Assembly (NCBI GenBank): GCA_964637835.1
Contig: CAZWYF010000013.1
Span: 16,337-80,336, forward strand
Origin: Glo-17 sp964637835
Lineage (GTDB): Bacteria > Krumholzibacteriota > Krumholzibacteriia > LZORAL124-64-63
Length of the DNA stretch: 64,000 nucleotides
Direction of reading: 5' to 3'
In this document: positions 31,724-39,235 of the stretch, one piece after another
Layout of the letters: each line of letters starts with the position of its first letter
How positions within the stretch are numbered: the first letter of the stretch is position 1
Notes under the pieces: model-generated
What the model was told of the DNA's origin: nothing
The model's input: the letters and a program-made list of their open reading frames with translations, nothing else
The model's database searches: none
Translations under genes and position numbers: made by a program

Positions 31724-31925
31724 CGTCTCCATCCTTCCCGCGGCGCGTGGCCTTGACAGGCCGGGCCGCCTTGTCGGTGGTCTTCGTGATCCGCTCGACG
31801 GCGGCCTTGCGATCGGCGGGATCCATCGTCCGCCAGATCCGCAGCACGGCCGCGTCGTCGGCATCGTCCAGCCCGCCGCGGGTCTCGCGGAGGCTGCGCA
31901 CAATCTGTTCTCGGGTAGGTTCCAC
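31698..31925 (-). CDS. Small tail-region protein, unknown
   Basis: 75 residues, GTG start with AGGAGCG 7 bases upstream. Helical first half (EPTREQIVRSLRETRGGL...AAVLRIWRTM), basic tail. Overlaps the chaperone start by 26 bp. It sits between the tail tube and chaperone genes. Not recognised. Confidence 0.65.
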   Translation of the reverse strand: MEPTREQIVRSLRETRGGLDDADDAAVLRIWRTMDPADRKAAVERITKTTDKAARPVKATRRGKDGDDAPATESQ

Positions 31926-31935
31926 GGGTCGCTCC

Positions 31936-32856
31936 TTACAAAGTGGCCGCGGTGGTGAGGGTCACTTCGTCGTCGCCGCTGTCCATGTTGCACTGCAGCG
32001 TCACGTCGTGGATCGCCTTGCTGTCGCGTGTACCTTCCGAGACCTCACGATACTGGGCCTTGGGGGCGGCGATGGTGAGGTCCACGTCACCGTCGGACAG
32101 CTCCAGGCTGGCGGCGACCTCGGTCTCTCCCTCGAGCAGCCCGAAGATGTCGTGGGTCGCCACGGCCGCGTGCTCTGGGTCGACGCCGATGGTGATATCC
32201 CGGTCGGCCACGATGTACCGTTCGATGGCGGCGGCGGCCGAGATGTCCTGGCGTTGCTCGACGACGTTGTTGGCCGTCAGCGAGAAGTTGCTCACCTTCG
32301 GGAACCCGCTGCCGATCGAGAACGTGGCGTCGGCCAGCCGCATCGCCTTGCGGGTGCCCGGCGTGTCGGCGGGAAGCGCCTCGTCCACCGGGGCTGCCCA
32401 AATGCCCGAGAACTCGAACTCGACGAACACCGCCTTGCCGGCCTCCCCGGTGAGCGTGAACGTGCCGGCGGCCCCGTGGATCCGCTTGCGGACGCCGTCC
32501 TCGAACACGTCGAGGGTCACGGTGCAGTCGGCGGAGGGAATGTCGGTGCGTGGCGCGAACACGCTGCCGGTGAGTTTCATCCCGCACGCATTCAGCAGCA
32601 TCGCCAGCCCCGCATCCAGGGCGTCGGTTCCGTCGGAGCGCAGCTCCGTGCGGAAACTGCACGTCCCGGTCGGCTCGGCCATCTGTCCGGCCTGGCGTCC
32701 TCCGTACTGGCTGGCGTACTGGCGTTCCTGGAAGGTGTTCTCCCGGTTGATCACCGGATCATACGCCAGGATCAGTTGTGTGGTGGGGCTCTCAGCCGTT
32801 CCCGCCGTGGTCTCCAGGGCCACGCGGACCAGCCGCCTGCGTCCGAGCTTGCTCAT
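31936..32856 (-). CDS. Major tail tube protein
   Basis: 306 residues. Beta-rich protein with an N-terminal RRRLVRVALETTAGTAESPTTQLILAYDPVINREN and repeated strand pairs (CTVTLDVFEDGVRKRIHGA; KAVFVEFEFSGIW). Position between U and G equivalents is that of lambda V. A GGAG ribosome site precedes the ATG. It polymerises around the tape measure. Confidence 0.8.
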   Translation of the reverse strand: MSKLGRRRLVRVALETTAGTAESPTTQLILAYDPVINRENTFQERQYASQYGGRQAGQMAEPTGTCSFRTELRSDGTDALDAGLAMLLNACGMKLTGSVFAPRTDIPSADCTVTLDVFEDGVRKRIHGAAGTFTLTGEAGKAVFVEFEFSGIWAAPVDEALPADTPGTRKAMRLADATFSIGSGFPKVSNFSLTANNVVEQRQDISAAAAIERYIVADRDITIGVDPEHAAVATHDIFGLLEGETEVAASLELSDGDVDLTIAAPKAQYREVSEGTRDSKAIHDVTLQCNMDSGDDEVTLTTAATL

Positions 32857-32890
32857 GGACTCCGTTCCTTTCTCCGGCGCGTCGGCCGGT

Positions 32891-33349
32891 CTACACCTGC
32901 GTGGTCGGGTCGTTCTCCGCGACCCGGTACGTCACGTTGACCAGCAGCGTGGATCCTTCCAGCTGCCCGTCCTCGCTCTCGATGGGCAACACGCCCGTGG
33001 CCTCCGAATCGATCGCCAGGCCGCCCCACTGCACGTTGCCGCCGACCACAGCCTGCACGTCGGCGATCATGCGGTTCAGCCGCGTCTCGATGGCGGTCTC
33101 GTCGGCGTCGCTGGTGCGGATGTAGCAGTCCACCAGGAACTGCTGCATCCAGCCCTGCCCGGCGGGGTTGCCGACCACGTCGTGTTCGCGGGCCCGGCCC
33201 GCGTCGCCCTGGGTGAGCACAATCGTGTGATCGCCAGGGGCGGTCTGCAGCCCGGTCCGCTTCGGGCGGATGACGACGGCAAGCCCCTCGATGTCTTCCA
33301 GGGCGGCCTGCATGGCCACGGCGATCTGTTCGAGGACCGGCTCGCTCAT
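32891..33349 (-). CDS. Tail terminator, gpU-like
   Basis: 152 residues. An N-terminal helix (EQIAVAMQAALEDIEG) then strands with QQFLVDCYIRTSDADETAIETRLNRMIADVQAVV, the layout of tail completion proteins that cap the tube. It sits between the Z-like and tail tube genes, as U does in lambda. Its start overlaps the Z-like stop (ATGA). Confidence 0.7.
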   Translation of the reverse strand: MSEPVLEQIAVAMQAALEDIEGLAVVIRPKRTGLQTAPGDHTIVLTQGDAGRAREHDVVGNPAGQGWMQQFLVDCYIRTSDADETAIETRLNRMIADVQAVVGGNVQWGGLAIDSEATGVLPIESEDGQLEGSTLLVNVTYRVAENDPTTQV

Positions 33350-33909
33350 ACCACTCTCCTCCGCCGAAGGACCAGCTTCAGTTGTGTGCGGACCTCGGCC
33401 TTGAGCTTCTTGGCTGTTTCCTGTTCGAACACGCGGCGGGAGAACTCGGCGGAGTTCTGAAAGACCTGCGGAATCGACGGGCCATGCAGTTCGTCGATCG
33501 GCAGGCGGGCCTTGCCGCGCCGCTTGTAGACGCCCTGGTGGCCGCTATCCATCGTGGCGATGAACGCCCCGGAGATCTTCTTGCGGCCGCCGCTGCGGTT
33601 GATCCGGTAGCTCACGCCGCGTTTGAGCTGCCGTGCGCCCCAGCGGATCAGCGGGATCCGGCCACCGGAGATGTGAATGGTCGCGTACATCCGCCGGTAG
33701 TTGGCCTTCCTCAACGTCACGTACCGGTGGCGAAGGTCCTTGGCCTTGATCGCGACGGTCTGGCGGATCCCGTCCACCACCCGCCGTCGGGCCGAGACAC
33801 CGACCTTGTTCACCGACCGCACGATGACGCGGGGAACGCCGTTCTTGACGCCGTCCAGCAGGGCCTCGGCCCGCCTCAAATCTCGTTTTGACAGTGCAAT
33901 GTCGATCAT
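33346..33909 (-). CDS. Minor tail protein Z-like
   Basis: 187 residues, very basic. GVPRVIVRSVNKVGVSARRRVVDGIRQTVAIKAKDLRHRYVTLRKAN followed by GRIPLIRWGARQ is typical of the prophage minor tail protein Z (GPZ) family, needed for tail attachment and DNA positioning. Start in an ATGA overlap with the LamG-like gene. Confidence 0.85.
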   Translation of the reverse strand: MIDIALSKRDLRRAEALLDGVKNGVPRVIVRSVNKVGVSARRRVVDGIRQTVAIKAKDLRHRYVTLRKANYRRMYATIHISGGRIPLIRWGARQLKRGVSYRINRSGGRKKISGAFIATMDSGHQGVYKRRGKARLPIDELHGPSIPQVFQNSAEFSRRVFEQETAKKLKAEVRTQLKLVLRRRRVV

Positions 33910-34643
33910 GTTGTAGGACCACGAGAGACGATATGCTCATTCGGCAGCGACGCGCGGGGCACCACAGACGTACCCGTCAGCTCCAGTACCGTGCCGTTGA
34001 CGCCTACGGGATCGCCTGACACGTCCAACGTCTGCATGTCAAAAAACTCAGCCGCGTCTGCGATGACGGAAGCCGTGGTAGGCCGGAGGTACAGGTCGGC
34101 CATCTCAGCGATAGTCAGCACACGAGACCATACGCCGACGCTGGCGATGTCGCCCTCAAAGAGTCCGTCGGGACCTAAAAACGCACCGACCCGGTTTATA
34201 CTGGTCTGTAGACTCGGTAATAAGCCCACCAGACTCGCCGTGCCATCGAGGACACCATCGACCCACGCACGGCATGTCACACCGTTCCGGATATCCACGC
34301 CATCGTCCGGCTCGACCGTCAGTAGTACCGCATGGATCTCTCCGTCCCGTAGATCACTCGTCCCCACAACTAGGTGATTGTTGCTCCCGTCTGGTTCGCG
34401 GGTCCAGTACGTCACTCTGCCGGAGGACAGTTGTACGGTCATACCCGGTTGATAATTCGACCCGATGATATACCCGTCGTAGGAGCCACCGGGGGCCCCC
34501 GCCGGTATCCGAACTACGGCAGCATAGGTATATCCAGTGTACGGGCATGCGTCACCAACGCTGGAATCCATAACGGCGCGGTCGTCTACCCCGTCGAATC
34601 TCAACGCCTGCATGTCAGAGGGTGCCCTGCGTGTGTAGCTCAT
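33906..34643 (-). CDS. LamG/concanavalin-like domain protein
   Basis: 245 residues. LRFDGVDDRAVMDSS...YTYAAVVRIP and the later GEIHAVLLTVEPDDGV...AWVDGVLDG are the strand pattern of LamG/ConA-type jelly rolls, which bind sugars. C-terminal part resembles a fibre anchor (SVGVWSRVLTIAEMADLYL). GC is visibly lower than in the flanking structural genes. Located between head-tail and Z genes, it may be a surface decoration or receptor-binding accessory acquired by exchange. Confidence 0.75.
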   Translation of the reverse strand: MSYTRRAPSDMQALRFDGVDDRAVMDSSVGDACPYTGYTYAAVVRIPAGAPGGSYDGYIIGSNYQPGMTVQLSSGRVTYWTREPDGSNNHLVVGTSDLRDGEIHAVLLTVEPDDGVDIRNGVTCRAWVDGVLDGTASLVGLLPSLQTSINRVGAFLGPDGLFEGDIASVGVWSRVLTIAEMADLYLRPTTASVIADAAEFFDMQTLDVSGDPVGVNGTVLELTGTSVVPRASLPNEHIVSRGPTT

Positions 34644-34963
34644 TTCGCAACCTCCCCGGTATCGTCAGAATACGTCTCCGGCCACTGCTGGCGGCGGTAG
34701 TCGCTGAATTCCTGGGCGTCCATCAGAACTACGTCTCCAGCCAGTTCCGCGTCTCGCCATGCACGCACGTCGTCTGCCGTCGCCAGTCTGCATTTCTGGC
34801 AGGTGCGGCCGTCCGGGAGAGTATTGTGGCTCCGGCCGTGGCCGTCTCGCAGTCGCTCTGGTTTGGTGTTGTCGCTGCGGTTGCCGACTATGGGCACCGG
34901 CTGGTTTGCCATGCGGCCCACGGCTGTCTCGATCACGTAGATATTGCCTGTCGTGTATGCCAT
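34640..34963 (-). CDS. Small accessory structural-region protein
   Basis: 107 residues, with a CQKC pair near residue 55 and an acidic end. Not recognised. ATGA overlap with the LamG-like gene, so both are probably one accessory pair. Lower GC than neighbours. Confidence 0.6.
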   Translation of the reverse strand: MAYTTGNIYVIETAVGRMANQPVPIVGNRSDNTKPERLRDGHGRSHNTLPDGRTCQKCRLATADDVRAWRDAELAGDVVLMDAQEFSDYRRQQWPETYSDDTGEVAK

Positions 34964-34965
34964 GG

Positions 34966-35358
34966 TTACACCGCCGAGAGGAGGGTGTTGTCGGAGAACA
35001 ATCGCCAGTTCGTGCCGTCGTAGTACACCGGGATGGCGTCGTCAGTAGACCAGGCAATCTCCCCTGAAGTCATGCCCTCGACGCCTTCCAGGGCGATCAG
35101 GTCGGCTGAGGTCTGTCTCCGTGGGATGATCGGACCTACGAGTTCGCCATCGGCGTTGAGCAACACTACTTGCCGCCAGTCGGCCTCGCCGGGCGAGTCG
35201 TCATAGAGGCGATAGAACCGGCCTGTGTCCAGTGCCCTGACGAGGCTGCCGGCCCGGTAGCCCTGCGTTCGGTCGTGGTTCACGGTGGGCGCCGTGGGCA
35301 GGGAGAAGTTGCCCAGGACGTACTCGCGTCTGGCGGCGGTGATGGGATCGAGGCTCAT
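34966..35358 (-). CDS. Fibre-like accessory protein
   Basis: 130 residues. YRAGSLVRALDTGRFYRLYDDSPGEADWRQV and VYYDGTNWRLFSDNT are the repeated strand patterns found in phage fibre or head-fibre tips. It begins 4 bp after the next gene's stop. No specific family recognised. Confidence 0.6.
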   Translation of the reverse strand: MSLDPITAARREYVLGNFSLPTAPTVNHDRTQGYRAGSLVRALDTGRFYRLYDDSPGEADWRQVVLLNADGELVGPIIPRRQTSADLIALEGVEGMTSGEIAWSTDDAIPVYYDGTNWRLFSDNTLLSAV

Positions 35359-35362
35359 GGCG

Positions 35363-35734
35363 TTACCTCAGTTGGGACAGGTGCGCCTGGGCACCGCTGG
35401 AGGGGGCGTAGCTTCCCGGGTCCAATGCTCGCAGGTGGACCGTGGTGACATCGTCGGGCACGTCGAGGACCACCAGCGAGTCGGCCGGCAGTTCCAGCAC
35501 CGCCTTGGACGCCTCGTCGATCGCCTCGTAGCCGATCTGCCAGACGGCGTTGCGGGTGTGAATCGCCAGTCGGCTGCCGGCGGGCACGGTTGCCGAGGCC
35601 AGCCCGTCGCCGTCGCTGGTGAGGTCCACGCCGGTTCCGGCCTTGCCCTGCAGGAGCACGCCCACGGCATGCACACCGGTGTTCGGGTTCACGGCGACGT
35701 CGGCGCCGCCGGGTTCGCGTGTGAATCCCATCAT
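35363..35734 (-). CDS. Structural-region beta protein
   Basis: 123 residues, beta-rich (VAVNPNTGVHAVGVLLQGKAG; SLVVLDVPDDVTTVHLRAL). Could be a small capsid or tail decoration protein. Not recognised. ATGA overlap at its start with the adaptor-like gene. Confidence 0.6.
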   Translation of the reverse strand: MMGFTREPGGADVAVNPNTGVHAVGVLLQGKAGTGVDLTSDGDGLASATVPAGSRLAIHTRNAVWQIGYEAIDEASKAVLELPADSLVVLDVPDDVTTVHLRALDPGSYAPSSGAQAHLSQLR

Positions 35735-36060
35735 CGCACCTCCATGGTGAGAAAGTCGCTGTCCTGCAGCACGATCTGCCGGAACTGTCGCGTCCGGGCT
35801 GTCCCGCCCAGCCGGTCGGCCACGTCGATCGTGTCTGTTCCGGTGTCCAGTTCGGCCAGGGGAATCCCGTCGGCCTCGTCGTTCAGCACGGTCACCCGCA
35901 GTCGCGGGGCGATGGTGTTTCCCTGATCGTCCAGCCCGTCGCGATCCACCACGGCGGTAAGGGTTCGAGCCTCGCCGCCGCCGGGCGTGTAGCTCAGTTC
36001 CTCGGTGTGCCCGAGGCGTTTGAGCCGCTCCAGGAAGTGTTTCGCGTGGTCGGATGCCAT
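35731..36060 (-). CDS. Possible head-tail joining adaptor (FII-like)
   Basis: 109 residues. An N-terminal helix (KHFLERLKRLGH) is followed by strands with LTAVVDRDGLDDQGNTIAPRLRVTVLNDEADG, similar in size and layout to lambda FII-type head-tail attachment proteins. Position before the Z-like gene in transcription order is compatible. The assignment is by layout only. Confidence 0.5.
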   Translation of the reverse strand: MASDHAKHFLERLKRLGHTEELSYTPGGGEARTLTAVVDRDGLDDQGNTIAPRLRVTVLNDEADGIPLAELDTGTDTIDVADRLGGTARTRQFRQIVLQDSDFLTMEVR

Positions 36061-36221
36061 CAGATCAGGATCCCGTGCCCTTCGGCGATCTCGGTCAGCC
36101 GCATGCCTCGCGGATCATGGTCGCCCAGTTCCATCGCCAGCCGGATCACCTCGATGAGGTGGTCACTCAGCAACGTCCGCCGGTCCTGGACCGTCAGGTC
36201 CTCGTCGTCTTTCCTGGGCAT
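36060..36221 (-). CDS. 53-residue protein, unknown
   Basis: MPRKDDEDLTVQDRRTLLSD followed by HLIEVIRLAMELGDH and ending EGHGILI. TGATG overlaps link it to the genes on both sides, which supports translation. Helical. Not recognised. Confidence 0.6.
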   Translation of the reverse strand: MPRKDDEDLTVQDRRTLLSDHLIEVIRLAMELGDHDPRGMRLTEIAEGHGILI

Positions 36222-37216
36222 CACGCCAGCCCAGCCTTCCGCTTGGCCCGTTGGACCGTCGCCTTGACGTCCTTGCCCGAACCGGCCTTCTCGGCGGCCA
36301 TGGCGATCGAGCCCTTGGCGACCTCCTGCACGTTGTGCGGGGTGTTCTCAACGCCCAGCACGATCGTCCGCAGCGTATTCCATAGGGTCCCGCCGCGCCA
36401 GGCGTCGATGACGATCCACACCGCCGCGGCTGCCAGCAGCCCGAGGGCCACCAGCACCATCCACGGGTAGTGCGCCACCAGCACACCGCAGGCGATCAGC
36501 CCGCCGCCACCGGCCGCCAGTGCAATCGCCAGGCCCCACCGGCCCAGCCACAGGCCCACAACGGCCGCCGCGGCCACGGCCAGCCCGCCGATGATCACCA
36601 GCAGCCACGGCGCGTTGCCCAACGAGCTGAGGCCGTCGAAGCCGAACGCCCCGGCCGACCCGCTGGAGGGTTCTGCGATGTCCACCGACAGTGTCGGCGG
36701 GGAGCTGTCTACGTCGACCGTCCCGGAGGCGCTTCGCCCGGAAGCCCCCTCGGCCCGCCCGCGTGCGGAGTTCTCGCGGGTGGTCGGGCGCTGCAGCCAA
36801 CTGCCCGACATGCTCACCCTCAGCGTGTGCCCGGCGGGGACCTCCAGCAGCGGGGCACACGGGTCGCCCAGGTTGATCGGCACTCGGATCGTGCCGTCGG
36901 TTGCCGCGGCGCCGAGAGTCGAATGCTGAAGCCTCGCGGTCGGGGCGGCGACAAGCCTTGTCAGTGGCCGACCATTCTCGTCGGCCGGCAGCGCGGCGGT
37001 GGCCTCGGCGTCCATGCTCTGCTCGTGTGTCGCCGGCGTGATGGTAAGATCGAGTCGGCCGTCGGCCTCGCGCCCGCCCTGCGATGAGCGGCGGCTGCGG
37101 TCGATCTCGACCCGCCCGCCGTCGATGGCCGTGCCCCAGAGGTGCCCGGCCGGGCTGCATCCGACCAGGAGGCAGGCCGTTGTCACGATCCACAGGGTTG
37201 CTGCTCGCAGTCGCAT
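36221..37216 (-). CDS. Membrane lipoprotein, possible lysis or envelope protein
   Basis: 331 residues. Signal peptide with lipobox LVGC (Cys 20), a long periplasmic-type beta-rich region (25-195), then three hydrophobic helices at about 203-225, 228-248 and 253-272 and a basic helical tail. A lipoprotein anchor plus membrane helices suggests envelope interaction; together with the neighbouring single-span gene it is the best lysis-region candidate. No family recognised. Confidence 0.6.
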   Translation of the reverse strand: MRLRAATLWIVTTACLLVGCSPAGHLWGTAIDGGRVEIDRSRRSSQGGREADGRLDLTITPATHEQSMDAEATAALPADENGRPLTRLVAAPTARLQHSTLGAAATDGTIRVPINLGDPCAPLLEVPAGHTLRVSMSGSWLQRPTTRENSARGRAEGASGRSASGTVDVDSSPPTLSVDIAEPSSGSAGAFGFDGLSSLGNAPWLLVIIGGLAVAAAAVVGLWLGRWGLAIALAAGGGGLIACGVLVAHYPWMVLVALGLLAAAAVWIVIDAWRGGTLWNTLRTIVLGVENTPHNVQEVAKGSIAMAAEKAGSGKDVKATVQRAKRKAGLA

Positions 37217-37246
37217 CTCACACCGCCTTTCCGGCCCGTCGGGCCG

Positions 37247-37480
37247 TTATTCCGTTCGCTGCAGCAGTTCGACCACCGAGGCCGGGTCTTCGGCAAACTG
37301 TGTCCGAAGATAGGCCAGAAACAGGCTGCAGGTCTCGCCGACCTGGGCCCGATTGATACTGACCTGGCCGCCCTCATCTCGCGTGATCTGGTCGAAGACG
37401 TCGTTGAGGTTGATCGTCTCTCGTGGGTTCATGGCCTCTCTCCGCATGACGGCGAGTTTCGGTTTCTTCGCTGCAGTCAT
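37247..37480 (-). CDS. Small protein, unknown
   Basis: 77 residues. A basic N-terminus, then NLNDVFDQITRDEGGQVSINRAQVGETCSLFLAYLRTQF. Soluble and helical. Lies between two membrane-protein genes. Not recognised. Confidence 0.6.
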   Translation of the reverse strand: MTAAKKPKLAVMRREAMNPRETINLNDVFDQITRDEGGQVSINRAQVGETCSLFLAYLRTQFAEDPASVVELLQRTE

Positions 37481-37488
37481 CGCTCACC

Positions 37489-37743
37489 TCAGATCAGGCC
37501 GACCAGCCGCAGAATGCCGCCGACCGACGCACCTCCGACCAGCAGCCCGCCCAGGAACACCCCCACGAGAATGGCCTTCGCCTGGGCGCCCCACCTCCGG
37601 ACCGTGAAGCCGGTGTCGCATTTCAGTGCATGCGTCTCGATCGCCTGGGCAACCTGGGCATGCCATCGCTGCTGCAGTGCGTCGGCCACCTGCCAGGCGA
37701 TCTCACGTACGATTGCCTTGTCACTGTCGTTCAGCGCCATCAT
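37489..37743 (-). CDS. Single-span membrane protein, holin-like candidate
   Basis: 84 residues. An amphipathic helical N-terminus (DKAIVREIAWQVADALQQRWHAQVAQAIETH) is followed by one transmembrane segment at about 58-80 rich in Gly (LVGVFLGGLLVGGASVGGIL). The layout, coiled helix then tail anchor, is that of XhlA-type holin-associated proteins. Start ATG at 37743 or 37740. Confidence 0.55.
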   Translation of the reverse strand: MMALNDSDKAIVREIAWQVADALQQRWHAQVAQAIETHALKCDTGFTVRRWGAQAKAILVGVFLGGLLVGGASVGGILRLVGLI

Positions 37744-38237
37744 GCCTCCGCGTCCTCGCGGATGTTCACCTGGGCGAATACGCCCTTGCCCAGCGTTCCG
37801 GTCCCGGCGTCGACCGTGACCGCGATTTCCACCACGTCGCCCGCCGTCAGGGCTGCCGAACTGATCGCCCCGTCCACCACCGCCCGTGCGGCGTCGGCCG
37901 AGTCGATCTCGATGGCGGCCGTCAGCACGCTGGAGCCGTTGACCGTTACGTCCACCGAGACCGTCGCATCGCCGACGTTCGCCACCACACAGCCGGCGGC
38001 TGCACTGACGATGGACCCGGTCGCCCCGCGGACGACGTGCACCACGCGGGTCTCCGCCGCGGCGGTCGTGTCCGATTCCTGGGCGTAGGCCACCCGGTGT
38101 TCGTGCTCGAGCTTCGAGGCGGCCACCCCGGCGCCCGCCTTGACCTGGTCGTTTCCGACCGTCGCCGACGGCAGCTGCACGGTCCGAGCCCGGACATTGC
38201 CGTCGAAGTAGTGGTCTCCGCGATGGATGGACTCCAT
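37740..38237 (-). CDS. Head-region structural protein (decoration or fibre base)
   Basis: 165 residues, Ala/Val/Thr-rich beta protein (VVANVGDATVSVDVTVNGSSVLTAAIEIDSADAA). GGAG precedes the ATG at 38237. It follows the decoration gene, so a capsid surface role is likely. The N-terminal MESIHRGDHYFDGNVRA resembles virion-anchoring peptides. Not a recognised family. Confidence 0.6.
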   Translation of the reverse strand: MESIHRGDHYFDGNVRARTVQLPSATVGNDQVKAGAGVAASKLEHEHRVAYAQESDTTAAAETRVVHVVRGATGSIVSAAAGCVVANVGDATVSVDVTVNGSSVLTAAIEIDSADAARAVVDGAISSAALTAGDVVEIAVTVDAGTGTLGKGVFAQVNIREDAEA

Positions 38238-38351
38238 GGTGTACTCCGCAAAAGGTCACGCGAGGCGGTCGGGCGTCCGTGCCTGCCGACCGACCCGTCA
38301 GGGCCGGCCGACGTCGACCGCCCCGCGATGACGGGGAAGGCTTGCCGGGTG
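38238..38351 (-). other. 114-bp gap between two head genes
   Basis: No gene. Contains a weak 5-bp hairpin (CCCCG/CGGGG on the minus strand) that could trim or attenuate the capsid transcript. Nothing else seen. Confidence 0.35.
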
Positions 38352-39179
38352 TTACCGCAGCAGCTCGACGGCCAGCACGTCCAGCCGCACGCTGTTGTCC
38401 GCGTGAGCGACCGACCAGTCGGCCGTGATGGTGATGTCCACGTCGTCCGAGAGGTCCTCGGTCGCCTCGGCCAGCTTGAAGGGCTTGGCCGTGACCGTGC
38501 CCTCGACGCCCAGGGCGACCGTGCCGGCTCCGACGATCTTGCCGGTTTCACCGGCCACCCGGACGATCACCACCGCGTCGATGTAGAAGATGTCATCGTC
38601 GGCGACGTCCACAGCGCCGCTGCTCACGACCACCTCGGTCCCGCACTTGAGCTTGACGGTGAGGGTGTCGGTGCTGTTGGAGCTGGTGACGATTCCCTGG
38701 GCCCGGACGTGGATGATGTCGCCGGGCTGCAGGTTCGCCCCGTCGAGGCTGACGCTCTTGTCGAAGGCGGCCTCGTCGGTGGTGTCCGTGTGCGCCGCCG
38801 AGGCCGCGGCGTTGGCGTAGTAATCCACGCCCTGCCCGCCACCGTCCCCGCCGCGATTCACCAGCAGCAGGGCCGTGGTCGCGGTGGCGGCCTTGTCGGC
38901 CGCGGCGAGTCCGGCATAGCGGTTGCCGGAGGCAATCGCCGTCAGCTTGCTGGTGGAGGCATCCACGTACAGACGAATGCCCTGGCTCCAGGCCTCCGCC
39001 GCGTTGGCCGGCAGCTCGTGCTCCCGCACGATTTCCAGTTGCCCGCTGGCGCCGTTGGCGATGTCGCCACAGGCAATGCCGATCATGTCCGGCAGTTGCA
39101 CGATGTCTCCGCTGGAGACGTCGCTGCCGGTCCCGTTGGTCCAGCGGATCCGCTTTGCTTCACTGCGAAGAGTGTTCAT
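38352..39179 (-). CDS. Capsid decoration protein, DUF2190-like with extra C-terminal domain
   Basis: 275 residues. Residues 1-108 (EAKRIRWTNGTGSDVSSGDIVQL...GIACGDIANGASGQLEI...YAGLAAADKAATATTALLLVN) match small DUF2190-type decoration proteins. Residues 115-275 are a second beta-rich domain (QPGDIIHVRAQGIV; DVDITITADWSVAHADNSVRLDVLAVEL). It follows the capsid gene in transcription order, as lambda D precedes E. The start at 39179 has GGAG upstream. It crosses the point 38967/38968, where the repeat unit begins again. Confidence 0.8.
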   Translation of the reverse strand: MNTLRSEAKRIRWTNGTGSDVSSGDIVQLPDMIGIACGDIANGASGQLEIVREHELPANAAEAWSQGIRLYVDASTSKLTAIASGNRYAGLAAADKAATATTALLLVNRGGDGGGQGVDYYANAAASAAHTDTTDEAAFDKSVSLDGANLQPGDIIHVRAQGIVTSSNSTDTLTVKLKCGTEVVVSSGAVDVADDDIFYIDAVVIVRVAGETGKIVGAGTVALGVEGTVTAKPFKLAEATEDLSDDVDITITADWSVAHADNSVRLDVLAVELLR

Positions 39180-39235
39180 GGTGATGTTCTCCGTCGTGTA
39201 TTGGGTGAGAGGGGGTCAGGTCCCGATCGGGCGGG

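Noticed and set aside
1..38967. Mu-type transposable phage
   Set aside because: The capsid resembles Mu gpT, but no MuA/MuB-like gene is present and the gene order is lambda-like with a gpA terminase.
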